Below are positions 16,693 through 25,291 of a stretch of DNA of 64,000 bases, in pieces. A program made the position numbers and the translations under genes. The notes under the pieces are model-generated. The model did not search any database. It worked only from the letters and a program-made list of their open reading frames with translations, and had not been told where the DNA came from. This stretch comes from Halonotius pteroides. GTDB lineage: Archaea; Halobacteriota; Halobacteria; Halobacteriales; Haloferacaceae. Location: contig NZ_QMDW01000003.1 in assembly GCF_003605635.1 (NCBI RefSeq), forward strand, positions 62,001 to 126,000, in the 5' to 3' direction. How positions within the stretch are numbered: the stretch's first letter is position 1; the number at the start of each line of letters is the position of its first letter.

Positions 16693-18438
16693 ATGAGCAA
16701 ACAGGAACCCAAAGCGGAGTCGGGGAAAGACCCGGCGTTGCGGAGCAACGAGGTCACCGAAGGCACCGATCAAGCGCCCTCGCGGGCGATGTTCCGTGCG
16801 ATGGGGTACGACGACGAGGATCTGTCCTCGCCGATGGTCGGGGTCGCCAACTGTGCGGCCGATATCACGCCCTGTAACGTCCATCTCGACGACGTGGCCG
16901 AGTCGGCCTACGCGGGCGTCGACGCCGCCGGCGGGATGCCGATCGAGTTCAATACGATCACGATCTCCGATGCGATTTCGATGGGAACCGAGGGGATGAA
17001 GGCCTCGCTGATCTCCCGGGAGGTCATCGCCGACAGCGTCGAACTTGTCTCCTTCGGCGAGCGGATGGATGGCCTCGTGACGATCGGCGGCTGCGATAAG
17101 AACATGCCGGGGATGATGATGGCGATGATCCGGACTGACCTCCCATCTGTCTTCGTCTACGGCGGCTCGATCATGCCGGGCGAGCACGACGGCCGGGAGA
17201 TCACGATCCAGAACGTCTTCGAGGGCGTCGGCGCGGTCGCCCAAGGCGAGATGAGCGAGAACGAACTCGACGAGATGGAACGCCATGCCTGCCCCGGCGC
17301 GGGCTCCTGTGGCGGGATGTTCACCGCCAACACAATGGCGTCGATCTCCGAGACGCTTGGGCTTGCACCCCTGGGCTCGGCGTCGGCCCCCGCCGAACAC
17401 GACGAGCGGTATGAGATCGCCGAACGATCCGGCGAGATCGCCCTTGAGGTGATCGAGAACGACCGCCGACCTTCGGATATCCTCTCGAAGAAAAGCTTCG
17501 AGAACGCTATCGCCATGCAGGTTGCCACCGGCGGCTCGACCAACGCCGTCCTCCACCTGCTCGCGCTGGCCGCCGAAGCCGGCGTCGATCTCGACATCGA
17601 GGAGTTCGACGAGATCTCGCGTCGCACACCGAAGATCGCTGACCTCCAGCCTGGCGGCACTCGTGTGATGAATGACCTCTTCGAGATCGGCGGCGTCCCG
17701 GTCATTCTCCGGCGGCTGCTTGCGGCCGACCTGATCCACGGCGACGCGATGACTGTCACCGGTCGCACCATCGCTGAGGAACTCGATCATCTCGAAGCCG
17801 AGGGTCGCATCCCTGATGACGCGGAGATCGACGCCGACTACCTCTACCCCGTCGACGACCCCTATCAGCCAGAGGGCGCGATCAAGATCCTCACCGGCAA
17901 TCTCGCACCGGACGGCGGCGTCCTCAAGGTGACCGGCGACGACAAGTTCCACCATGAGGGGCCGGCTCGCATCTTCGAAAACGAGGAGGACGCGATGGCC
18001 TACGTCCAGGAGGGTCACATCGAATCTGGCGATGTGATCGTCATCCGCAACGAGGGCCCCAGCGGCGGCCCCGGCATGCGGGAGATGCTCGGCGTCACCG
18101 CTGCTGTCGTCGGCGCGGGCCATGAGGACGACGTGGCACTGCTGACCGACGGCCGGTTTTCGGGTGCCACGCGCGGCCCGATGATCGGTCACGTCGCGCC
18201 CGAAGCCGCCGACGGCGGCCCAATCGGGCTGTTGGAGGAGGGTGATACCGTCACCGTCGATATTCCCGAACGCGAGCTTTCGGTTGATTGCTCCGACGCG
18301 GAACTCGACGCTCGCCGCGAGGAGTGGGAGCGACGCGACCCGGCCTACACGAACGGTATTCTGGCGAAATATGCTCGAGACTTCGGCTCGGCGGCGACGG
18401 GTGCGGTGACGAACCCCGGACTCATCGACAACGACTGA
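16693..18438 (+). CDS. ilvD: Dihydroxy-acid dehydratase
   Basis: Converts 2,3-dihydroxy-isovalerate or -methylvalerate to the 2-oxo acids in valine, isoleucine and leucine synthesis. The 581-residue protein has the three cluster-binding cysteines: C61 (ADITPCNVH), C134 (GGCDKNMPG) and C206 (GAGSCGGMF). The C-terminal beta-barrel carries [11 protein letters not shown] and [12 protein letters not shown], the substrate- and Mg-binding loops. The first 15 residues are a lysine/glutamate-rich extension. No other branched-chain gene lies next to it. Confidence 0.97.
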   Translation: MSKQEPKAESGKDPALRSNEVTEGTDQAPSRAMFRAMGYDDEDLSSPMVGVANCAADITPCNVHLDDVAESAYAGVDAAGGMPIEFNTITISDAISMGTEGMKASLISREVIADSVELVSFGERMDGLVTIGGCDKNMPGMMMAMIRTDLPSVFVYGGSIMPGEHDGREITIQNVFEGVGAVAQGEMSENELDEMERHACPGAGSCGGMFTANTMASISETLGLAPLGSASAPAEHDERYEIAERSGEIALEVIENDRRPSDILSKKSFENAIAMQVATGGSTNAVLHLLALAAEAGVDLDIEEFDEISRRTPKIADLQPGGTRVMNDLFEIGGVPVILRRLLAADLIHGDAMTVTGRTIAEELDHLEAEGRIPDDAEIDADYLYPVDDPYQPEGAIKILTGNLAPDGGVLKVTGDDKFHHEGPARIFENEEDAMAYVQEGHIESGDVIVIRNEGPSGGPGMREMLGVTAAVVGAGHEDDVALLTDGRFSGATRGPMIGHVAPEAADGGPIGLLEEGDTVTVDIPERELSVDCSDAELDARREEWERRDPAYTNGILAKYARDFGSAATGAVTNPGLIDND

Positions 18439-18505
18439 ACGAACCGCGCTGCCGGTGACGGCGGGTGCCGGGCAAACCGTCGCCCGGTCGTTCGTGGCTC
18501 CGCTG

Positions 18506-18874
18506 TTAGGTGTTTGGTCGCTGCTCCGCGCTCGTTGTTGTCGTGCTATCGTAGACCGCTGCCAACAGCAGGACGGCGATCACGGCGTCAAGGCCATGTT
18601 CGAAAAAGTGGTGGCTACCGGGTGACAGTAGTCCGCGAAGCGTCAGCAACCCAACGAGCGACCGGGAGAGCAACGCCGCCAGCGTCGCGCTCACAAGGAG
18701 ATACCGGCGGCGTCGACGGCGGTATGCGACGACGAGACTCAGCCCAAACAGCATGGCCGTCACCCCCGCGGCGGTGAGCAACACCCACGAGAGCATCTGC
18801 TCGCCGCCGCCAGCATGTAACAACGGTGGCGACGCCAGCGGCGGTGCCGACACACCCACCAGAGTCCAGCCCAT
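18506..18874 (-). CDS. Small membrane protein paired with a winged-helix regulator
   Basis: 122 residues with about three hydrophobic segments: around LSWVLLTAAGVTAMLFGLSL, LLVSATLAALLSRSLVGLL and LDAVIAVLLLAAVYD. The first two are separated by a positively charged YRRRRRRY loop, predicting that loop as cytoplasmic. A histidine pair (SHHFFEH) lies between the second and third. The family is not firmly recognised. It is transcribed divergently from the winged-helix gene at 19018 across 143 bases containing two inverted repeats, suggesting a regulator-target pair. Confidence 0.7.
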   Translation of the reverse strand: MGWTLVGVSAPPLASPPLLHAGGGEQMLSWVLLTAAGVTAMLFGLSLVVAYRRRRRRYLLVSATLAALLSRSLVGLLTLRGLLSPGSHHFFEHGLDAVIAVLLLAAVYDSTTTTSAEQRPNT

Positions 18875-18976
18875 TGCTGACTCCTACCCCGGCTGTGTTC
18901 AAATCGGTTGTGGCTGGATCGTGAAATGTTGGTGGCGGCCGCTGTTCTCACTCAGTGGGAAGCGATCTGGTATACT

Positions 18977-19013
18977 TGTAGTCGTATCAGCTACAGTGTT
19001 GTGAGGCGAACAC
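18977..19013. promoter_or_regulatory. Two adjacent inverted repeats, candidate operator
   Basis: TGTAG (18977-18981) pairs with CTACA (18991-18995), directly followed by GTGTT (18996-19000) pairing with AACAC (19009-19013). They sit between a GGTATACTT element and the ATG at 19018, where a bound regulator would block transcription. I infer autoregulation by the winged-helix protein. Confidence 0.4.
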
Positions 19014-19017
19014 ACCT

Positions 19018-19527
19018 ATGACAACCACGCGGGAGCAGATCAAAACCCACGTCACCGAGCACCCCGGTGTCCACTTCAACGAGATCGGCCGGGCCCTCGA
19101 CATCGCAACCGGACAGACACAGTATCATCTCCGCCGGCTGATGAACGACGGTGCAGTCGACTCCCAGTCGCTTGTGGGGCGCACCCATTACTACCCTGCC
19201 GGATTTGAGCCCTGGGAGCAACGCGCCCTCGCATTGCTGCGCCGGGAGACGGCCCGGGAGATCCTCCTAACACTGTTGGAAACCGGCACGCAATCCGCCC
19301 CAGCACTCACCGACGAGATCGGTATCGCCCGCAGCACGCTCTCGTGGCATCTCTCGAATCTGGCGGATGCTGACCTGATCGACACGGAGACCGTTGACGG
19401 CGAGGTTCGTATCACCCCGCGCCGCCCGGAACGACTTGCAGAGCTCGCTCGCACCGTCTCGCCGTCGCTGCCGAGTCGGCTTGTCGATCGGTTCGAACGG
19501 CTTGTCGACGATGCCCTGATCGGCTGA
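19018..19527 (+). CDS. Double winged-helix transcriptional regulator
   Basis: 169 residues. Two winged-helix DNA-binding domains are seen in tandem. One lies at about 1-65 (HFNEIGRALDIATGQTQYHLRRL as recognition region, then a wing with GRTHYYPAGF). The other is at about 75-140 (ALTDEIGIARSTLSWHLSNL, then DGEVRITPRRPER). Tandem wHTH proteins of this size are common in haloarchaea, often next to a membrane protein. No ligand domain or cysteine sensor is visible. It is divergent from the membrane protein at 18506, and its gene ends directly against the convergent gene at 19528. Confidence 0.85.
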   Translation: MTTTREQIKTHVTEHPGVHFNEIGRALDIATGQTQYHLRRLMNDGAVDSQSLVGRTHYYPAGFEPWEQRALALLRRETAREILLTLLETGTQSAPALTDEIGIARSTLSWHLSNLADADLIDTETVDGEVRITPRRPERLAELARTVSPSLPSRLVDRFERLVDDALIG

Positions 19528-19791
19528 CTACTCGTGGGTAAAGAGGAACGCCCGGTCGTCGTCGCTGACGGAGACACAGAGATCCATCACCTCATCCAGC
19601 GACAGACTGCTTTGGGGGCCTTTTGAGGCGATGAGGTAATCGAAGGGCTCCTCACAGACAGGACAGGCGATGGCAGTGGTGTTCTGGTAGGTGGCGATCA
19701 TCTCGTTGTCCCGCCGCGGCGTGAGGTAGTTGACGAGTTCGGTCAGCGCTTCGTCGGACGGATCGTCTGGATCGGCGGGTTCACTATCCAT
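19528..19791 (-). CDS. Small CxxC protein, possibly single-zinc or redox
   Basis: About 87 residues starting at the ATG at 19791. An acidic N-terminus is followed by MIATYQNTTAIACPVCEEPF, containing a CPVC knuckle, and a tail ending FLFTHE. The lone CPVC pair with a downstream histidine could hold a metal ion. Related short haloarchaeal proteins exist but I cannot name the family with certainty. The frame is open to 19833, yet the extra residues are hydrophobic and out of character. Confidence 0.7.
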   Translation of the reverse strand: MDSEPADPDDPSDEALTELVNYLTPRRDNEMIATYQNTTAIACPVCEEPFDYLIASKGPQSSLSLDEVMDLCVSVSDDDRAFLFTHE

Positions 19792-19829
19792 GTGAGCACT
19801 AGCCACGGCCGCGAAAATAAAGACTCCGC

Positions 19830-20762
19830 TCACCCCGCGTTATCGGTGGGTGCTGTCACCGCATCAATCAGCGTCGTCACCGCGTCAGTCGCATCGTCGC
19901 CGAAGACGTAGGTGATCGGTTCGATCCCGAAGGCGCCCTCGTGATAGAGCACCTCGGGGGTCGGCTCGGTCGACGCCAACAGGTCGGTAAGTCGCTCGTA
20001 TCGATTCTCGTAGCCGGCCTCAAATTCGGCTGTCGACAGCCCGGCCGCGGTCACCGCATCCAACAGCGCGTCACTCGTTTTGAGGTTGAGCGCGCCCCGT
20101 CGCTCGGGGGCGGCGGTACCCATCGCCAACACGGTGGTCGCAACGTGTTCCGAGGCACCGAACTCCGGGTCGGTTGGGACGTTCGCCTGCCCACCCATGG
20201 CGTGAACTCGTCCCGGCACGGCTGCCACGTCGGTTGTCCGTTCAGCGTCGGGCATCGCCATGGCAATGTTGGTACCGACGTTTGGGATGTGGTCGACGAC
20301 TGCGGCCGTGTTAGCAAACGTTCGCACCGCGCCCCGGACGTTCCGCAACACCTCGCGTTCGGTTTCGACGCGGGGGTCCTGGCCGCGCACACAGAGATCA
20401 CAGCCGAGCCCCTGGAGGGCTGGCATCTCTGCTTCGTGGACGGCACAGATCGGGCCGCGATCCTCGAAGGATTCGATCAGTTCGAGCAGCTCGGCGAGCG
20501 CCTCATACTCGTCGACGCTGCCGTCGGCGAAGCCGCTGGCGATATACTCGATGGTCGCCTGCATCTCGGCGTTGTCGGCGAACCGCGGGTCGCCGGTCTG
20601 CTCGCCGTTGAGATACTTGCTGACGGCAGCCTGTGAGAGGCCGAGCTTGTTGGCGATCGTCTGCTGGGAGCAGTCCTCGGCGGCGAGTTCCCTCGCCAAC
20701 ATCGCGCGAGCGGTTGGCAGAAACCGCTCGACAACGATCTCACTGGGCAGTTGTAGCGTCAC
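19830..20762 (-). CDS. thiR: ThiR-type regulator: HTH plus ThiN domain
   Basis: 310 residues. The N-terminal XRE-like helix-turn-helix (about 28-55: CSQQTIANKLGLSQAAVSKYL) is joined to a helical linker with two CxxC-like cysteines (CDLC in LGCDLCVRG). The C-terminal ThiN domain (about 135-300) carries VDHIPNVGTNIAMAMP and GRVHAMGGQANVP. ThiN is related to thiamine-phosphate synthase; fused to an HTH it forms the archaeal thiamine-pathway repressor ThiR, which senses thiamine phosphate. It starts with GTG. No thi genes lie nearby, so its targets are elsewhere. Confidence 0.85.
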   Translation of the reverse strand: MTLQLPSEIVVERFLPTARAMLARELAAEDCSQQTIANKLGLSQAAVSKYLNGEQTGDPRFADNAEMQATIEYIASGFADGSVDEYEALAELLELIESFEDRGPICAVHEAEMPALQGLGCDLCVRGQDPRVETEREVLRNVRGAVRTFANTAAVVDHIPNVGTNIAMAMPDAERTTDVAAVPGRVHAMGGQANVPTDPEFGASEHVATTVLAMGTAAPERRGALNLKTSDALLDAVTAAGLSTAEFEAGYENRYERLTDLLASTEPTPEVLYHEGAFGIEPITYVFGDDATDAVTTLIDAVTAPTDNAG

Positions 20763-20836
20763 GGCAGCCCAACACCGTGGTCGGCGTCATATCTACGTGT
20801 CATAACTACTTATTCCGGCCAACAGCGTATGTAGCT

Positions 20837-20882
20837 TTGGCGGTCACAGTTGCCAACGAGGGATACAGCCTTGGTGGTCACA
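20837..20882 (+). repeat. Direct repeat TTGGYGGTCACA, two copies
   Basis: TTGGCGGTCACA at 20837-20848 and TTGGTGGTCACA at 20871-20882, 34 bases apart, that is about three helical turns. They lie in the thiR/rnj divergent region upstream of a strong TATA box, so they could be activator or repressor sites. Confidence 0.45.
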
Positions 20883-20913
20883 ACCGCACCCGTTGCCGAC
20901 CAGAAGCCACCGG

Positions 20914-20924
20914 CTATTTATATC
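20914..20924 (+). promoter_or_regulatory. Strong TATA box ahead of rnj
   Basis: CTATTTATATC on the plus strand. The predicted transcript start is near 20945-20950, about 130 bases before the rnj ATG, so rnj would have an unusually long leader for this organism. A CGGGC/GCCCG hairpin lies within that leader near 21026-21038. Confidence 0.5.
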
Positions 20925-21079
20925 TCGGGCCCACCTATCCGAGTAACCAACGCGCTGTTCCTCGTGTGTCGGTGCGTTCGTTTCGGCTGTCGCTCCCTGC
21001 GGTGTGGACGGTTCCGCTGGTTTGACACGGCCGGGCGTCGCCCGCGGCACCGACGGAACGGCTCCTGTTTGGACTACCT

Positions 21080-22423
21080 ATGGAAATCGAAATCGCAACC
21101 GTTGGCGGCTACGAAGAGGTTGGACGACAGATGACGGCCGTGCGGATGGACGACGAGATCGTCGTCTTCGATATGGGCCTCAACCTCTCGCAGGTACTGA
21201 TTCACGACAACGTCCAGACCGAGACGATGCACAGTCTCGATCTGATCGATATGGGCGCGATCCCCGACGACCGCGTCATGAGCGAACTCGACGGCGAGGT
21301 CACGGCTATCGTCCCCACCCACGGCCACCTCGACCACATCGGCGCGATCCCGAAGCTCGCTCACCGCTACGACGCACCGATTGTCGCCACGCCGTTTACC
21401 ATCGAACTCGTTCGCGACCAGATCGCCGACGAGGACAAGTTCGACGTTGATCTCGACCTGCAGGTGATGAATTCCGGCGAGCAGATGGCGGTCAGCGATC
21501 AGGTGCAGATGGAGTTCGTCAACGTCACCCACTCGACGATCGACGCCATCAACCCCGTTCTCCATACGCCGGAGGGTGCGATCGTCTACGGGCTGGACAA
21601 ACGCCTCGATCACGATCCCGTTCTTGGCGACCCCATCGATATGAAGCGGTTCCGCGAGATCGGCCGTGAGGGCGACGGTGTTCTCTGTTACATCGAGGAC
21701 TGTACGAACGCCAACCAGAAGGGCCGCACGCCCTCTGAGTCGGTTGCGCGCAAGGAACTCCACGACACGATGCTGAGCCTCGAAGATTACGACGGCGGGA
21801 TGGTGGCGACGACGTTTGCGAGCCACATTGCCCGTGTGTCGAGTCTGCTTGAGTTCGCCGAGGAGATCGGCCGCGAGCCGATCCTGCTCGGCCGTTCGAT
21901 GGAGAAATACACCGGCACCGCGACGAACCTCGATGTCGACCTCCCGGACAACATCGAAATGTACGGTCACCGGCGGGCGATCGACCAGAGTCTCGAACGG
22001 ATCATGGATGACGGCAAGGAGAACTTCCTGCCGATCGTGACGGGTCACCAAGGCGAGCCACGGGCGCTGCTCACCCGGATGGGCCGCGGCGAGACCAACT
22101 ACGACTTTGATACCGGCGACAAGGTGATCTTCTCGGCCGGCATCATCCCCGAGCCGACAAACGAGGGCAACCGCTACCAGTCTGAACGCCTTCTGAAGAT
22201 GCAGGGTGCGCGTATCTACGACGACATCCACGTGTCGGGCCACCTGCGTCAAGAGGGTCACTACCAGATGCTGGAGGCGCTTCAGCCACAGCAGCTGGTT
22301 CCGGCCCACCAGGATCTCAAGGGGCTGTCAGGCTACGTCAACACGGCCAACGCCTTCGGCTACGAGGTCGGCCGCGACATGCATCTCAGCCGGAACGGCA
22401 ACATCATCCAGCTGACCGAGTAA
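21080..22423 (+). CDS. rnj: Ribonuclease J (beta-CASP metallo-beta-lactamase)
   Basis: 5'-3' exoribonuclease of euryarchaea, acting in RNA decay. The 447-residue protein has the metal motif HGHLDH (81-86), a second histidine in VNVTHSTID, an aspartate in the VYGLD region, and the beta-CASP insertion with [10 protein letters not shown] and IVTGHQGEP. The C-terminal [11 protein letters not shown] and QLVPAHQD segments complete the metal site. Length and domain order are typical of archaeal RNase J. The long structured leader may allow control by RNA stability, which is inference. Confidence 0.95.
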   Translation: MEIEIATVGGYEEVGRQMTAVRMDDEIVVFDMGLNLSQVLIHDNVQTETMHSLDLIDMGAIPDDRVMSELDGEVTAIVPTHGHLDHIGAIPKLAHRYDAPIVATPFTIELVRDQIADEDKFDVDLDLQVMNSGEQMAVSDQVQMEFVNVTHSTIDAINPVLHTPEGAIVYGLDKRLDHDPVLGDPIDMKRFREIGREGDGVLCYIEDCTNANQKGRTPSESVARKELHDTMLSLEDYDGGMVATTFASHIARVSSLLEFAEEIGREPILLGRSMEKYTGTATNLDVDLPDNIEMYGHRRAIDQSLERIMDDGKENFLPIVTGHQGEPRALLTRMGRGETNYDFDTGDKVIFSAGIIPEPTNEGNRYQSERLLKMQGARIYDDIHVSGHLRQEGHYQMLEALQPQQLVPAHQDLKGLSGYVNTANAFGYEVGRDMHLSRNGNIIQLTE

Positions 22424-22523
22424 CAACGGTTTGCCCTGCAAATCCCAATGTGCGGTTACCAGCCGATCGTTGTCCGATCAGCTTCTGACACTGTCACCGA
22501 CTTTTAATCGGTAACAGCCACGA

Positions 22524-22634
22524 TCAGATGTCAGCAATCCACCTGGTGGGCTCTCCTCGATTGTATTGCTGCTGTTGTCTTACAGGTGTTTCGCGGGTCG
22601 TTGTCTCTTCGATGAGTGCGGCTGTGTCGGTCAT
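22524..22634 (-). CDS. Candidate 36-residue protein opposite the mobB leader
   Basis: An ATG at 22634 opens 36 codons to a TGA at 22524-22526, beginning MTDTAALIEETTTRE and ending PTRWIADI. The composition is acidic and polar, as expected for haloarchaeal coding sequence. The same frame stays open upstream with similarly protein-like residues to a GTG at 22700, which would overlap the divergent mobB start by 13 bases. No TATA box is evident for the ATG. It explains most of the otherwise empty 22424-22687 gap. The family is unknown. Confidence 0.4.
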   Translation of the reverse strand: MTDTAALIEETTTRETPVRQQQQYNRGEPTRWIADI

Positions 22635-22687
22635 ATCGTGGCCACCTTCGCCCCAGAGGTTTTGGGAATCGGGGTGCCACCCACGGT

Positions 22688-23158
22688 ATGCATCCCCCAC
22701 TCTGTATCGTCGGCCCCAGCGACGCCGGCAAGACGACGCTGCTGGAATCGCTGGTCGCCGAACTCGCCGATGCCGGCCGGGTCGGCACGATCAAATCTAT
22801 TCACCACGATATTGAGATCGACACGCCCGGCAAGGACACCTACCGCCACCGCACCGCCGGTGCCGACACGGTCGTCGGGCTGACGCCGTCGCTGTCGTTT
22901 AAGATCACTTCTAGTGGAAAGACTGACGCCGACAGCGAGGGTGCCCTGCTGGAATCAACCGTTGACGACCTCCAGGCGGCCGGCTACGAGTTCATTCTCA
23001 TCGAGGGATTTCACACTGCACCCTATCCAAAACTCGTTGTCGGCGACCGCCCGGCTGCCCCGCCAGTCGTCGCTCGCGGTCCGCCGGCGGCCATCGATGT
23101 CTCCGCGCTTGCGACTGCGATGATCGAGGGAACGCTTCTCGACGCCGACCCGGTGTGA
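22688..23158 (+). CDS. mobB: Molybdopterin-guanine dinucleotide biosynthesis protein B
   Basis: 156 residues. A P-loop GPSDAGKTTLLE (about residues 9-20) opens the protein. A TIKSIHHDIEIDTPGKDTYR block and an ILIEGFHTAPYPK block follow, all family landmarks. MobB is a GTPase that assists attachment of GMP to molybdopterin in Mo cofactor synthesis. The start ATG at 22688 gives the expected distance to the P-loop. It is followed 50 bases on by the RNase P gene. No mobA or other Moco gene lies in the window. Confidence 0.9.
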   Translation: MHPPLCIVGPSDAGKTTLLESLVAELADAGRVGTIKSIHHDIEIDTPGKDTYRHRTAGADTVVGLTPSLSFKITSSGKTDADSEGALLESTVDDLQAAGYEFILIEGFHTAPYPKLVVGDRPAAPPVVARGPPAAIDVSALATAMIEGTLLDADPV

Positions 23159-23208
23159 CCGCGGCCCCGACCGGAACGCCCAAACCACCCACACGCCAAC
23201 GGGGGGGC

Positions 23209-23898
23209 ATGTACGAGGCGGTTGCGGCCTATCCTGCGGGTGACAGCACCGTCAGCCGGCAGGCGCGGACGGCCGCCGACTACGGCTACGACGGCCTTGT
23301 TGTCCGCACCCGCGAAGCCGATTTCGACGCCGACGCGATCAGCGATCGCTACGGGATCGAGGTCGTCCGCGGGATCGAGGTCGACGCCGCCGATCCCGGA
23401 TCCGCGGCGGGGGCGGTCGGCAACTATCGCCCCGAGTGCTCCGTCCTGCTCGTCCGTGGCGGCACCAACGCACGCAACCGCTATGCCGTCGAAACCGACC
23501 GAATCGACGTGCTAACCCGCCCAATGGCTGGCGACGGCGATTTCAATCACGTGCTTGCTCGCGCCGCAAAGACCCACCGCGTCCACGTTGAGTTTGACTT
23601 CGGGCCAGTGCTGCGAGCGAGTGGCGGCCCCCGCGTGCAGGCGCTTCAGGGGCTTCGCAAGCTTCGTGAACTTATCGAGCAGTATGACGCGCCCTTCGTT
23701 GTTAGCGTGACCGCCGACTCTCATCGTCAGCTTCGGGCCCCACGCGAGCTGCGTGCGGTCGGCGAACAGATCGGGTTTACCGCCGACCAGATCACCGCCG
23801 GCCTCGAAGCATGGGGTGAGATCGTCGCCCGCAACCGCAACCGCGAAGATGAGCGTTTCATCGAACCCGGTGTTCGGCGTGGCCGCTATGAGCCCTGA
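23209..23898 (+). CDS. rnp3: RNase P protein component 3 (Rpp30)
   Basis: 229 residues with a PHP/TIM-barrel-like fold. It opens MYEAVAAYP, then has YGYDGLVVRT, a GIEVDAADP strand and VHVEFDFGPVL, with the SVTADSHRQLRAPRE segment near the C-terminus. Rpp30 pairs with Pop5 to activate the RNase P RNA for tRNA 5' processing. The start is the ATG at 23209; the frame is open upstream but proline- and arginine-rich. It is followed nine bases later by the Pop5 gene, matching the functional pair. Confidence 0.9.
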   Translation: MYEAVAAYPAGDSTVSRQARTAADYGYDGLVVRTREADFDADAISDRYGIEVVRGIEVDAADPGSAAGAVGNYRPECSVLLVRGGTNARNRYAVETDRIDVLTRPMAGDGDFNHVLARAAKTHRVHVEFDFGPVLRASGGPRVQALQGLRKLRELIEQYDAPFVVSVTADSHRQLRAPRELRAVGEQIGFTADQITAGLEAWGEIVARNRNREDERFIEPGVRRGRYEP

Positions 23899-23906
23899 GT
23901 ACCATC

Positions 23907-24386
23907 ATGAAACACCTTCCCAAACATATCCGTCCGCGATGGCGGTATCTTGCCGTCGAGATCGAGGCCGCTCCCGCCGCCGAGATCGACCGCACGGCGT
24001 TCCAGCGCGCGCTGTGGTATGCCGCCGGCAACCTCCTCGGCGACGCCGGCAGCGCCGACGCCGACCTGACCGTGTTCGGATTTACGTATGCCGACGGCAT
24101 CGGTGAGGCGATCGTCCGCGCTCGCCGCGAGGAGACGGCTGCCGCGCGGGCCGCTCTCGCCTGTATCGACAGCGTCGACAGTGAGCCGATCGGCCTCGTC
24201 GTTCGCGGGATCTCCGGGACGGTACGTGCCTGTGAAGAAAGCTATTTAGGCGACCGAAGCACACATTCGATAGAGGAACCCGTCGCGTTTGCGGACGACC
24301 AACGGCCGGCGATTCACCGTGACGATGTCGCCGAACTCTCGCTGCCTGAGGGGTTCGTGGCGGCGACGGAACTCGATTTCCACTAG
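23907..24386 (+). CDS. rnp2: RNase P protein component 2 (Pop5)
   Basis: 159 residues. The N-terminal PRWRYLAVEIE strand is followed by a helix with FQRALWYAAGNLLGDAG and the core GLVVRGISGTVRACEESYL, all typical of Pop5. The acidic tail of about 40 residues is longer than in non-halophiles. It forms the catalytic-domain-binding pair with Rpp30. Its stop is one base before the proteasome alpha ATG, so rnp3, rnp2 and psmA form one transcription unit, as seen in many archaea. Confidence 0.9.
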   Translation: MKHLPKHIRPRWRYLAVEIEAAPAAEIDRTAFQRALWYAAGNLLGDAGSADADLTVFGFTYADGIGEAIVRARREETAAARAALACIDSVDSEPIGLVVRGISGTVRACEESYLGDRSTHSIEEPVAFADDQRPAIHRDDVAELSLPEGFVAATELDFH

Positions 24387-24387
24387 T

Positions 24388-25128
24388 ATGCAGGGACAAC
24401 AACAGCAGGCCTACGACCGTGGCACCACGATCTTCTCGCCGGACGGCCGGCTCTACCAAGTCGAATACGCCCGCGAAGCCGTCAAACGCGGGTCGGCATC
24501 GATCGGCGTTCGAACGCCGGACGGTGTCGTGTTGCTCGCCGACAAACAGAGCCACTCGCCGCTCTTAGAGCCCTCCAGCGTCGAAAAGCTCCATAAAGCT
24601 GACGACCACGTTGGGATGGCCTCGGCGGGCCACGTCGCCGACGCCCGCCAGCTGATTGATTTCGCTCGCCGGCAGGCACAGGTCAACCGCCTCCGGTTCG
24701 GCGAGGTGATGGGCGTCGAAACGCTCACAAAGACGGTCACCGACTTCATCCAGCGATATACGCAGGTTGGTGGGGCCCGCCCGTTCGGTGTCGCCCTCGT
24801 TGTTGGCGGGATCGAAAACGGCGAACCGCGGCTCTTCGAGACCGATCCCTCGGGAACACCGTACGAGTGGGAGGCCCTCGCCATCGGTGAGAGCCGCGAC
24901 GACATTCAGGACTACTTCGAGGAGCACTACGAGCCGGATCTCTCGCTTGACGATGGGATCGAACTCGCGCTTCGCGCCTTGGCGTCCGTCAGCGACGACG
25001 GGCTTACGACTGCTGGCCTAGACCTGGCGACGATTGCTGTCGATACCGAACAGTACTACCAGTACTCACCTGACGAGCTTGATGATGTTCTCGCCGAACA
25101 CGGGCTGTTGGCTGCGGACGACGAGTAG
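24388..25128 (+). CDS. psmA: 20S proteasome alpha subunit
   Basis: 246 residues. The N-terminal YDRGTTIFSPDGRLYQVEYAREAV helix is the gate and alpha-ring signature. GVVLLADKQ and the PFGVALVVGG and DPSGTPYEWEA strands follow. The subunit is non-catalytic and forms the outer rings that bind the PAN or Cdc48 unfoldases. The acidic C-terminal tail is typical of haloarchaea. The frame extends upstream into rnp2, but the ATG at 24388 gives the conserved N-terminus. The beta subunit is not in the window. Confidence 0.97.
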   Translation: MQGQQQQAYDRGTTIFSPDGRLYQVEYAREAVKRGSASIGVRTPDGVVLLADKQSHSPLLEPSSVEKLHKADDHVGMASAGHVADARQLIDFARRQAQVNRLRFGEVMGVETLTKTVTDFIQRYTQVGGARPFGVALVVGGIENGEPRLFETDPSGTPYEWEALAIGESRDDIQDYFEEHYEPDLSLDDGIELALRALASVSDDGLTTAGLDLATIAVDTEQYYQYSPDELDDVLAEHGLLAADDE

Positions 25129-25231
25129 CGGCTGGTCGTGGTTTAGTTTTCGTCGAAGAAACACACCGGTAGCAACTGCCCCGAAGCGAGAAGATTGCGT
25201 TGCCTAAGAGAACGGTTGTATCTTACCTGAT

Positions 25232-25248
25232 GATCTCGATCCGAGATC
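25232..25248. terminator. Inverted repeat between psmA and a convergent kinase gene
   Basis: GATCTCG (25232-25238) and CGAGATC (25242-25248) form a perfect 7-bp stem with a three-base loop. It lies about 100 bases after psmA and 44 bases beyond the stop of the convergent histidine kinase gene. A bidirectional terminator or mRNA-end stabiliser is plausible. The TTTAGTTTT stretch near 25141 is a separate T-rich stop signal for psmA. Confidence 0.35.
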
Positions 25249-25291
25249 GTTGCCACGCATCATATTTGATACGCTCAACAACCAGAACCAA

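Noticed and set aside
16681-18192. A 503-codon open frame antisense to ilvD
   Set aside because: It is the mirror frame of a G+C-rich, clearly conserved enzyme; its residues (many H, R, G, D repeats) match no protein pattern. Similar long antisense frames occur opposite ppaC, hemA and rnj for the same reason.
22424-22687. A molybdenum-cofactor riboswitch upstream of mobB
   Set aside because: No recognisable conserved core; such riboswitches are known from bacteria, and the stretch is better explained by a small minus-strand frame.
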